Shown piece by piece: positions 14,924 to 21,628 of a stretch of DNA of 22,885 nt (position 1 is its first letter; each line of letters begins with the position of its first letter). A model generated the notes under the pieces. The model was not told the DNA's origin, did no database searches, and saw only the letters and a list, made by a program, of their open reading frames with translations. This stretch comes from Caulobacteraceae bacterium UBA5005 (lineage in GTDB: Bacteria; Pseudomonadota; Alphaproteobacteria; Caulobacterales; Caulobacteraceae): contig DGYN01000137.1 in the NCBI GenBank assembly GCA_002398405.1, positions 1 to 22,885 on the forward strand, read 5' to 3'. Made by a program: the position numbers and the translations under genes.

Positions 14924-15523
14924 TTAGATAACGGTTTGGTTCGAATTCATTGCGACTAACCCCTGTGCTCTGCCGGCGGCGACGGTGCGGCTGATCGTGG
15001 CTTCGCTGACCTTGTAGAGTCTGGCCATCTCGGCGGCGGACCTGCGGCCCGACAGCACGTTCTCGACGACGTCAATCCGCTGTCCGAGCGTGAGCTTCGC
15101 GCGGCGGCCGCCGATGCGTCCGGCCGCGCGAGCCTCCGCCAGGCCGGCGCTGGTGCGCTCGCGGATCATGGCGCGCTCGAACTCGGCGAAACTGCCGACC
15201 ATCTGCATCATCATCCGGCCGGCGGGCGTCGTGGTGTCGATGCTTTCGGTTAGCGACCGGAAGCCGGCGCCGACAACCTCCAGCTTTTCCAGGATGTGCA
15301 GCAGGTCCTTCAGCGAGCGCGACAGCCGATCGAGCTTCCACACCACGACAATGTCGTCGGACCGCAGTTGGTCCAACATCCGGTGTAGCTGAGGCCGATC
15401 CCAGCGCCCGCCGCTCGCCGCCTCCTCGAACAATCGATCGCAGCCCGCGTCTTTCAGCGCCCGTCTCTGGGCGGCCGTGGACTGGTCGTCGCCCTTGGAG
15501 ACCCGGGCGTACCCGATCAGCAT
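14924..15523 (-). CDS. tniR: TniR serine resolvase
   Basis: A 199-residue small serine recombinase that resolves transposition cointegrates at res. MLIGYARVSKGDDQST at the N-terminus contains the nucleophile Ser (YARVS). VVWKLDRLSRSLKDL and GRMMMQMVGSFAEFERAMIRERT are catalytic-domain motifs with the conserved Arg residues. A C-terminal helix-turn-helix (SAAEMARLYKVSEATISRTV) binds DNA. ATG 15523 is chosen over 15556 because it gives the family's usual start and has AAAGGG six bases upstream; the longer form would run into the res repeats. The 3' end is partly duplicated upstream of tniA. Confidence 0.93.
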   Translation of the reverse strand: MLIGYARVSKGDDQSTAAQRRALKDAGCDRLFEEAASGGRWDRPQLHRMLDQLRSDDIVVVWKLDRLSRSLKDLLHILEKLEVVGAGFRSLTESIDTTTPAGRMMMQMVGSFAEFERAMIRERTSAGLAEARAAGRIGGRRAKLTLGQRIDVVENVLSGRRSAAEMARLYKVSEATISRTVAAGRAQGLVAMNSNQTVI

Positions 15524-15530
15524 GTCCAGC

Positions 15531-15650
15531 CCTTTCACAAACGCTCGTTTTTGCAAGGTCCGACCGCGCCCATATGGACAGAGACGATCCGCCTTTCACA
15601 AACCTCTTTCATAATAGTTCCGAAAGGCAAGGGGTTTGTGCAAGCCACCC
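15531..15650. other. res-like recombination site between tniQ and tniR
   Basis: CCTTTCACAAAC occurs twice in direct orientation (15531-15542 and 15593-15604). The first is followed by CTCGTTTTTGCAAG as an imperfect inverted half. The second pairs with GGTTTGTGCAAG (15633-15644). CTTTC and GAAAG form a further inner inverted pair. Repeated half-sites of this size upstream of a resolvase gene are what a multi-subsite res looks like. The crossover position is not determined. Confidence 0.6.
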
Positions 15651-16633
15651 CCGGCCTCGTCCGCCAGCGCTGCGGCCGCTGGTAGAGCGATCGCCTCCGG
15701 CAGGTGTTGCAGGGCCATCTCGAGGCGGCGTCGGCCCTCGCGGCCGACATGATCGACGAGCGTCCGAAAGGGGCCCAGGTGATCCGCCGCCGTGCGCCAG
15801 GACAGAACCTCGGCGATCTCCCCTTCGAGCTGCGCCGGTTGGCTCAGCAGCGCGGCCAGCGCCGAGAGAACATTGCGGCGAGACCGCGCGCTTTGGCCCT
15901 GCAGGGCGCCCAGCCCCTGGACCGGGTCAGAGGCCTGCAGGCTGAGGATGAACGGTCCGCCGATGCGTTCGGGCTCGAACAGCCACGCGAAGGGCGTCTG
16001 CCCCGACTCTTTATAGAGCACCAGGTCGATCAGGATCTCGCTCGCCCGCAACAGGCTCCGAGCCGACCGGACCCGCCAGCCGGGCCCGATGGCCAGGCCA
16101 GCCAAGGCGCGCGCCAGGGCCGATTCCAGGGCGAGCGTGCGCTGGCCCAGCACGCGCGCGGTCCGCGCAACGCCGAGCGCCGCTCCGCCCTGTCGGGCCA
16201 ACTGTAACAGGACGCCCGCCGATACGAACGCCAGGCCGTCGAGGTCCACGAGGGCGCAGCGATGGATCGGACAGCTCACCTGGAACACCATCTGGCTCTG
16301 CGCCGGCCACCAATGGTCACACCCCCGTGCGGCCGCCTCGCGGCAACAGACTGGACAGGCGCCGCCGCGACGACCTTGCGCATCGAGCGCCGCCATCCAG
16401 GACAACCGGCGCGCCTGCGGGATGCACAAATCAGCGATCGCCGCTGGCGCCATGCCGCCGACCTCGGCCAGCGTCTCGAGCGTGCCTGGCGAGGGGTGCA
16501 GATCGTCGATCGGGCCTATCCCCAGCCAGGCCCAGAAGGTTGGGAGATCGACGTAGTTGTGCGCCGCGACCCGGGCCGTCCACGACGACAGTCCCTCCCC
16601 CGTGGTCGGGCGCGGCGCATAGGGCAGTCTCAC
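15596..16633 (-). CDS. tniQ: TniQ transposition protein
   Basis: A 345-residue TniQ-family protein, the target-selection partner of TniA/TniB. The opening RLPYAPRPTTGEGLSSWTARVA is the standard TniQ start, where the element recognises its domain (GES-W). A zinc-binding set follows: CPVC near 94-97 and CPIH near 122-125, with WWPAQSQMVFQVS between them. The GTG start at 16633 overlaps the tniB stop (GTGA). In Tn5053 TniQ is required for transposition; its relative TniQ/TnsD-type proteins read the target. The last part of the gene runs into the res-like repeats. Confidence 0.9.
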   Translation of the reverse strand: MRLPYAPRPTTGEGLSSWTARVAAHNYVDLPTFWAWLGIGPIDDLHPSPGTLETLAEVGGMAPAAIADLCIPQARRLSWMAALDAQGRRGGACPVCCREAAARGCDHWWPAQSQMVFQVSCPIHRCALVDLDGLAFVSAGVLLQLARQGGAALGVARTARVLGQRTLALESALARALAGLAIGPGWRVRSARSLLRASEILIDLVLYKESGQTPFAWLFEPERIGGPFILSLQASDPVQGLGALQGQSARSRRNVLSALAALLSQPAQLEGEIAEVLSWRTAADHLGPFRTLVDHVGREGRRRLEMALQHLPEAIALPAAAALADEAGGGLHKPLAFRNYYERGL

Positions 16634-17520
16634 CCTGCCGCGGCCCGGACGCGAGCGCCCCGGCGCATTGCCATCGCCGTCCGCACATGGCGGACCACCT
16701 CCTCGGCGTGCAGGCTCTCAACTGTGATCCGTTCGCGGCCGCTGTCGATGGCCTCGACGGCAGCGGCGTTCAGCAGACGGAAGGTCTTGCCGGGACTGCC
16801 GCCGCTGATCTCATGGACGGCGCCGACGAAGGCGTCATCGACCTGGCTCTTCATGCGGAGCGGGAAATGACCGACCACGGCCGCCACGATCGCGGCGTAG
16901 GTCTCGTCCTTGGCCAGGCGCGAGAGCCGGAAGGGCTGGGCGCGGCCTTCGATCTGCGGGTCGGAGGTCAGGGCGTTCAGGGCCTCCAAAGTTCCGAAAT
17001 AGGCCATCGAGAGCGAAAGCGTGTTGGACAGCCGGCGCAGGGCGGCCAGCGTCTTGCGCTGGGCGGCGCCCGTACCGATCATCAGGTTGTTGGTTTCATC
17101 GATGACCAGCAGCCGGGTGCGCAGGCGTTCCAGCTGACCATGGACGGCCCGCTCGGCCTCCATCGCCCGCCGGGTGGGGGTCGGCGCGCCAACCGCGTCC
17201 AGAATGATGCCGTAGAGCCGTAGCTCGTCGGCTTCGGGCGGAGCCTCGATCGCCACAACCTCCATCTGCGATCGACCGGTCTCCGCATCGAACGTCGGCG
17301 CGCGACCGCGCATGAATTTCCTCAGGATCGTCGTCTTGCCCATGTCGGGGTCGCCAACGATGAGCAGCGAAGGCATCCGTGTCCGCTGGGCGCCACGGAG
17401 CAGCTCCTCGAGGCGCTGCAAGGCCGTCTGGCCTTGTGGATATGCGACCCAGCGATCGGAGAGCACCAGATCGATGCGCGCCGCGGCCGTCAGGCCCGAG
17501 GTCTCGGTTATCGCGCTCAC
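16630..17520 (-). CDS. tniB: TniB transposition ATPase
   Basis: A 296-residue AAA+ ATPase of the TniB/TnsC/MuB group, which activates TniA at the chosen target. Walker A is GDPDMGKT at 56-63 and Walker B is LLVIDE at 137-142, followed by NNLM. FGTLEALNAL (sensor region) and the arginine-containing SRLAKDE segment match the fold. The start is GTG 17520, overlapping the tniA stop as GTGA; a TTG one codon earlier is less likely. It is co-transcribed with tniA and tniQ. Confidence 0.92.
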   Translation of the reverse strand: MSAITETSGLTAAARIDLVLSDRWVAYPQGQTALQRLEELLRGAQRTRMPSLLIVGDPDMGKTTILRKFMRGRAPTFDAETGRSQMEVVAIEAPPEADELRLYGIILDAVGAPTPTRRAMEAERAVHGQLERLRTRLLVIDETNNLMIGTGAAQRKTLAALRRLSNTLSLSMAYFGTLEALNALTSDPQIEGRAQPFRLSRLAKDETYAAIVAAVVGHFPLRMKSQVDDAFVGAVHEISGGSPGKTFRLLNAAAVEAIDSGRERITVESLHAEEVVRHVRTAMAMRRGARVRAAAG

Positions 17521-19175
17521 CAAGGTTCGATCTCCACGGCAAACGCTGGTGCCGGGCTTGTCGGAGCGGCCGCATCGGGCGGCTCCGCCGAAGCATCGCC
17601 CTCCGCGATCGGAGCCTGCTTCACCTCCGCCCGATGGCGCTCGCGCCTTACGGACTCGCGGCGCATCCGGCGGCTCTCGCTCGCTGCCGTGGCCACCAGG
17701 GCATGGTTGGCTTCACGAGCCGCAAAGAGGGCCGCCTCGTCGACCTGGGCTCGCCCTTCGGCGCGGAGCCGGCGTCGCGCCGCGAGCAGCTCCCACAGGC
17801 TCATGGGCGGGCGGGCGAGATTGCGATAGCGAAGCGCGCGGACCCCTTGCGGCGTCTCCATGAGCAGGCGCGACAGATCCCGCGGATCATAGGCGAGTTC
17901 GACGCGGCGCTGGCCGCTGTCGAACAGCGGCCCCAGGAAGGGCTCGTAATAGCGAACATGGTGGAAGCTTATCCCCTGGCGGGTGATTGTGCGCGAGATG
18001 CGCGGCAGGAAGGCGATCAACAGGCCTTCGGGGTCGAGGGGTTGTCGCGGCGTGACGGCCTGTTCGGCGCATAGGCGTCGCCAGGTCTCCAACGGCGGTG
18101 CCGAGAGGCTCGTGTGGATCCGGCGATTGTAGTCGCCGGCGACGAAGCGCCAGAGCCAGACCTCAAACTCGTCTATCGTCATGACCGCGGCCGCATCGCT
18201 GTCGTAGTCGCCGCGGGCGGCCACGTTGGAGAAAGTGGCGCCTGGCAGCAGGTGCATCTCGCTCATCACCGAGCCGATCAGGCGCTCAATGTGGCCGCCA
18301 TAACGGGGGGCGCCGACGGGCCGACGCTCCGTCTCGATGCCCAGATTGCTGCACGCCCGGGCAAACGATCGGCTGCGAAAGTCGGAGCCGTTGTCGGAAT
18401 GAACCAACTCGGGCAGGCCGAAGGCCGGCCACTCGGCGGATATCCCACGCTCCGCCAGGGCCTCGTCCTTGGCCAAGATTGCATGCTGCAGCGCCATGCC
18501 GACCGAAACGACAGACGGCGGATCCAACGAGATATAGAGCCCGGTGATCACCCTGGATGCCACGTCGATGACCAGGGTCACCCAGGGCCGGCCGATCGGC
18601 GCGCGCGAGTCCGCATCCACGAGGATGACGTCGGCCGGGGAATGATCGATCTGCCAGATCGCGTTCGGCCGCGTCACCGTCAGGCTTCCCGGCCGCATCG
18701 TCGCCGCCTCAGCCGCACCCGGCCCCTTGCGGCGGCGGGCCATCTCCCGCTCGCCGATCCGTTGCAGCCGGCGGCTGATCACCGACCGCGAGGGCGGTTT
18801 CAGGGTCTGCGAGGTGCAGCGCCGGGCGATCTCGCGCCCCAGCTGCGCCATGGTGATCGACTGCCGGTCGAGGAACAGTTGTTCGATGGCCGTGTCGATT
18901 ATCTCGATCACGCGCGCCGGCAGCCGCGGCCGCCCGGGTTTCCATCCCCCTACCCCGGTCACGACCGCCTGCGCGGTCTCTCCGACCGCGTAGCGGGCCA
19001 GCAGCCGATAGACCGTTGCCGTGTGGACGTTCAGTCGCCGCGCTGCGGCCTCGACCTCGGCGCGTGTACGGTGAGGATTGTCCAACAGCGGGCGCAGCAC
19101 GCGCTGGCGCGCAACGGCCAACTCCCAGCGCTGTTCCTCACCCTGCGGCTGGTGGCTGGCTCTGCTCTCGGCCAT
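17517..19175 (-). CDS. tniA: TniA DDE transposase
   Basis: A 552-residue Mu/Tn7 TnsB-type transposase. The catalytic triad is D177 (WQIDHS), D261 (VHSDNGSDF) and E297 (GGHIERLIGS), with the expected rve-core spacing. N-terminal helix-turn-helix segments (about 35-65 and 105-140) bind the element's ends, and a Mu-type beta-barrel region follows the core. ATG 19175 has AGGAG nine bases upstream and is preferred to GTG 19232. The length agrees with TniA of Tn5053-type elements. It begins the tni operon, transcribed toward the left. Confidence 0.93.
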   Translation of the reverse strand: MAESRASHQPQGEEQRWELAVARQRVLRPLLDNPHRTRAEVEAAARRLNVHTATVYRLLARYAVGETAQAVVTGVGGWKPGRPRLPARVIEIIDTAIEQLFLDRQSITMAQLGREIARRCTSQTLKPPSRSVISRRLQRIGEREMARRRKGPGAAEAATMRPGSLTVTRPNAIWQIDHSPADVILVDADSRAPIGRPWVTLVIDVASRVITGLYISLDPPSVVSVGMALQHAILAKDEALAERGISAEWPAFGLPELVHSDNGSDFRSRSFARACSNLGIETERRPVGAPRYGGHIERLIGSVMSEMHLLPGATFSNVAARGDYDSDAAAVMTIDEFEVWLWRFVAGDYNRRIHTSLSAPPLETWRRLCAEQAVTPRQPLDPEGLLIAFLPRISRTITRQGISFHHVRYYEPFLGPLFDSGQRRVELAYDPRDLSRLLMETPQGVRALRYRNLARPPMSLWELLAARRRLRAEGRAQVDEAALFAAREANHALVATAASESRRMRRESVRRERHRAEVKQAPIAEGDASAEPPDAAAPTSPAPAFAVEIEPW

Positions 19176-19288
19176 CGGCGTGCGCTCCTGTTCGAGCCGC
19201 TCCCGCCCAAAACTCACCTGATTCGATGTCACGTCCGCAACGGTGCAGCATTCGCATCGAACGCGCAGTTTTCAGAACAGATTTCGTC

Positions 19289-19310
19289 CGAATTGCTTGC
19301 GACTAGCCCC
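19289..19310 (-). repeat. direct repeat of the tniR 3' end upstream of tniA
   Basis: This 22-bp segment matches 14942-14963, inside the 3' end of tniR, at 19 of 22 positions in the same orientation: CGAATT, two changed bases, TTGCGACTA, one changed base, CCCC. Read on the minus strand in the tniR frame it gives GLVASNS where tniR has GLVAMNS, preceded by AAGR in both. It looks like a remnant of a second resolvase gene, or a transposase-binding repeat. Confidence 0.6.
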
Positions 19311-19427
19311 TTCGGCTCACGTCCGGCCGCCCCGAACCGCAACTCTCGCCATCTATGTCTGGTCCCATTGAGGCGTCGCAGAACGGGGGCTCGCGAGACG
19401 GTCAGGGAGAACAGGTTGGCGCACCCT

Positions 19428-19446
19428 GACTCGCGCGAGCCGAGTC
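19428..19446 (-). terminator. possible hairpin after the MerA-like gene
   Basis: GACTCG (19428-19433) and CGAGTC (19441-19446) pair with a 7-nt loop, 36-54 nt past the stop of the last mer gene. There is no U-tract, so the assignment is weak. Confidence 0.3.
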
Positions 19447-19481
19447 GTTGGGCCTCAGGACTTCGCCCCTAGTCCGGCGCC

Positions 19482-20828
19482 TCAGAGCATATAGCCGAGA
19501 TCCGAAGCGCCAGTCGGATAGGCGAACATCGTCGATCGAAGGTCGGCGGCCGTGAGCCCATGGCGGATTGCCAGACCGAACAGGTTGATCACCTCCTCGG
19601 CGTGCGGGCCGACCAGATGGGCTCCGAGGATTCGGTCGGTGGCCTGCTCGATCAGCACCTTGTGGCCGTAGACCCGTTCGGCTAGACGGCGGGCGCTGAA
19701 CCAGTTGGGCGTCGAGCCGGCATTGACCCGGAACTTGTGGCCCTGGCGGCGCGCCTCGTCCTCGGAGAGCCCGACGGCGGCGATGGACGGCACGGTGAAG
19801 GCGACACTCGGGACGCCGCGATAGTCCGGCCTGTGCGACGGGCCATCCAACAGGTTGGCGGCCACGACCTTGGCGTCCTGGCTGGAGACCGGCGTCAGCG
19901 GCGGCCCGACGCCGGCCGCGTCGCCGGCGGCATAGACCCGAGGGTTGGAGACGCTTTGCAGGTGCTCGTTCAGATGTAGGCGGCCGTCACGCGCGGTCAC
20001 CTGGCCCGCCGTGAGGTCCAATGCGTCGAGGTCGGGCCCGCGGCCGGCGGCATGCACCACCAGGTCGGCCGGGACGGCGAGGTCGGGCGCGCCCGGACGG
20101 CTGGCGTGGACGATCAGGCCGCCCTGGACCCGCCCGACTCGGGTGACCGTGGCGCCGGTCTCGACGGCGATGCCGAGTTCCTCGAACCGCGGCATGAGCC
20201 AGCCGACCAGGTCGGGATCGAAGTTCGGCAGGAGCCGCGGGGCACGTTGCAGGATGGTGACCTCCGCGCCGGCGCGCGCCGCCAGGTGCGAGAACTCGGC
20301 CGCGACATAGCCGCCGCCGATCAGCGCGATCCGGCGTGGCAGAGCCGGCAGCTCCAGGAAGTCGTCGCTGGTGCTGACCAGCTCTTCCCCCGGGATGCCC
20401 AGCGGGACCGGGCGGGCGCCGGTGGCGATCAGCACGTGTCGGGCCTGGAAGGCGCGGCCGTCCACCTCGATCGCGTCCGGACCGGCGAAACGGGCGAGCC
20501 CGTGGAAGGCGTCGACGCCCAGTTCGGTGTAGCGCTGCTCCTGCTTGGCGGGGATCGGATCGGTGAAGGTCCGCTTGAACGCCATCAGGCCCGGCCAGTC
20601 GATCGCCAGCGCGCCTTCCACGCCATGCCCGGCCATGCGCCGGGCCGCGTCGATGGCTTCCTCGCCGCTCACCAGCATCTTCTTGGGATCGCAGCCGCGC
20701 AACGCGCAGGTGCCGCCGAACGGCCGGTGATCGATCACGGCGACGGACCAGCCGGCGGCGCGGACCTTCGCCACGGCGACCTGGGCCGCCGTGCCGCTGC
20801 CGATGACGATCAGGTCGTAGGAATCCAT
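19482..20828 (-). CDS. MerA-like FAD/NAD(P)H disulfide oxidoreductase
   Basis: A 448-residue flavoprotein of the glutathione reductase/MerA group. The N-terminal DLIVIGSGTAA binds FAD. The redox-active pair is C41/C46 in GGTCALRGCDPKKML. IALIGGGYVAAEF is the NAD(P)H-binding fold and VYAAGDAAG the second FAD contact. The C-terminus ends YPTGASDLGYML: it lacks MerA's vicinal Cys pair and has Tyr where glutathione reductases have His. It is therefore not a typical mercuric reductase; it may maintain thiols released after MerB action or reduce another metal-thiol adduct. ATG 20828 lies 19 nt inside merB, so the genes are coupled; the open frame to 21179 is a shadow of merB. Confidence 0.9.
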   Translation of the reverse strand: MDSYDLIVIGSGTAAQVAVAKVRAAGWSVAVIDHRPFGGTCALRGCDPKKMLVSGEEAIDAARRMAGHGVEGALAIDWPGLMAFKRTFTDPIPAKQEQRYTELGVDAFHGLARFAGPDAIEVDGRAFQARHVLIATGARPVPLGIPGEELVSTSDDFLELPALPRRIALIGGGYVAAEFSHLAARAGAEVTILQRAPRLLPNFDPDLVGWLMPRFEELGIAVETGATVTRVGRVQGGLIVHASRPGAPDLAVPADLVVHAAGRGPDLDALDLTAGQVTARDGRLHLNEHLQSVSNPRVYAAGDAAGVGPPLTPVSSQDAKVVAANLLDGPSHRPDYRGVPSVAFTVPSIAAVGLSEDEARRQGHKFRVNAGSTPNWFSARRLAERVYGHKVLIEQATDRILGAHLVGPHAEEVINLFGLAIRHGLTAADLRSTMFAYPTGASDLGYML

Positions 20829-21592
20829 GACGGCCACTCCATCCGCATCGGCGCAAAAATCGCGACGCCAATCTCCAGCGCTTCGGCGAGGCTCAGGCGC
20901 ACGCCCTCCTGGCCAGCGGCCGGGCTGTTTGCGCGCCAGGTCTCCAGGTGAACGTCCTCGCAGAAGAAGGCCTGCAAGGTGCAGAGCGAAGACGCGGCAC
21001 AGCCGGCGGCGTAGCGATGGCCGGACCAGACCACGATCCCTATCGGCTCGACCTGATCCAGCTCGCGGCCGTGGCTTCGCGTTCGGATGACGAGCGGGCG
21101 CCGGCAGTGGCGGCAGGCCGAGCGGACGGCCACATCGCGCTCCAGCATCGCCCCGATGCCGAGCGCGTCGATGGCGCACATGGCGCCCGCCGAGAGGCCA
21201 CCAGCCGCCACGTGATGCTCGGTCGGGCTATCGGTGAACGGATAGGCGCCGCTGATCCGGCCGGCAGCGTCGAGAACGAGGAGATCGCGCTCAGCCAGGC
21301 GCCGTAGCACGCCGTCGGCCTCATCGCGGGTGAGCCCGGCCGCTGCGGCCACATCCGCCGTCTCTGGCGCGTGCCCGGTTGCGGCGTAGCCGCTCAGGAC
21401 GATGCCGTGGATTCGGCTCTCGGTCTCATCCAACCCATCCCACTTGGGGCCGATGAAGGCTTCGACGATGGCCCTCAGGGCATTCTGGGCCCGTGACGTC
21501 GTGATCGCGCCCCAGTCGGGGATGATCGCGCCGCCTGGAAACGCTACGGCGGGCCAACCGGCGGCTTCAGCGCGTGAGGTCGGAGTCATCAT
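20810..21592 (-). CDS. merB: organomercurial lyase MerB
   Basis: A 260-residue alkylmercury lyase, which cleaves the C-Hg bond of organomercurials to give Hg(II) for MerA. The catalytic residues are visible: C139 and D142 in MCAIDAL (Cys96/Asp99 of the E. coli plasmid enzyme) and C204 in SSLCTLQAFF (its Cys159). The protein is about 48 residues longer than the 212-residue classical MerB, mostly an N-terminal extension (AVAFPGGAIIPDWGAI), and it has an extra CRHC motif at 160-163. The start is ATG 21592 or the adjacent ATG 21589. It lies 36 bp after merA and overlaps the MerA-like gene by 19 nt. Confidence 0.93.
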   Translation of the reverse strand: MMTPTSRAEAAGWPAVAFPGGAIIPDWGAITTSRAQNALRAIVEAFIGPKWDGLDETESRIHGIVLSGYAATGHAPETADVAAAAGLTRDEADGVLRRLAERDLLVLDAAGRISGAYPFTDSPTEHHVAAGGLSAGAMCAIDALGIGAMLERDVAVRSACRHCRRPLVIRTRSHGRELDQVEPIGIVVWSGHRYAAGCAASSLCTLQAFFCEDVHLETWRANSPAAGQEGVRLSLAEALEIGVAIFAPMRMEWPSWIPTT

Positions 21593-21628
21593 CGTGCACG
21601 CGCCCTCTTCGCGGTCCCAGGTGAACCT

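Larger units (their letters stand above)
14841..19320 (-). mobile_element. Tn5053/Tn402-like tniA-tniB-tniQ-tniR transposition module (ends approximate)
   Basis: Four genes in the order tniA, tniB, tniQ, res, tniR, all leftward, define a Tn5053-family element: a DDE transposase, an ATPase, TniQ and a serine resolvase acting at res. The element cuts and pastes through a replicative cointegrate that the resolvase resolves. The tni proteins look diverged from those of Tn5053 and Tn402, and I could not find the family's 25-bp terminal repeats. An inverted 10-mer TTCGATGCGA occurs at 14905-14914 (plus) and 19261-19252 (minus) and may be a TniA-binding site near each end. Limits given here are estimates. 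Confidence 0.65.
19176..19481. other. 306-bp intergenic stretch between tniA and the mer genes
   Basis: No gene is seen. It should contain the tniA promoter and the transposon end next to tniA. It holds a short copy of the tniR 3' end (19289-19310), a TTCGATGCGA motif (19261-19252, minus) and a perfect hairpin GACTCG/CGAGTC (19428-19446), 36-54 nt past the stop of the MerA-like gene. An AGTTTTCAGAACAG at 19267-19280 is weakly like Tn5053 ends but faces the wrong way. Confidence 0.5.

Noticed and set aside
15072..15599. Other open frames over tniR, tniQ, tniB and tniA on either strand.
   Set aside because: The four tni genes explain this region with catalytic motifs and start/stop overlaps; the alternatives have none.
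19267..19280. TTTTCAGAA resembling the Tn5053/Tn402 terminal repeat.
   Set aside because: Only about nine bases match and the orientation would place tniA outside the element, so it is not taken as an end.
19482..21179. One long 565-aa reading frame covering the MerA-like gene and much of merB in another frame.
   Set aside because: The flavoprotein fold starts at MDSYDLIV (20828); the upstream part has no fold of its own and is the shadow of merB, which has its full catalytic set.
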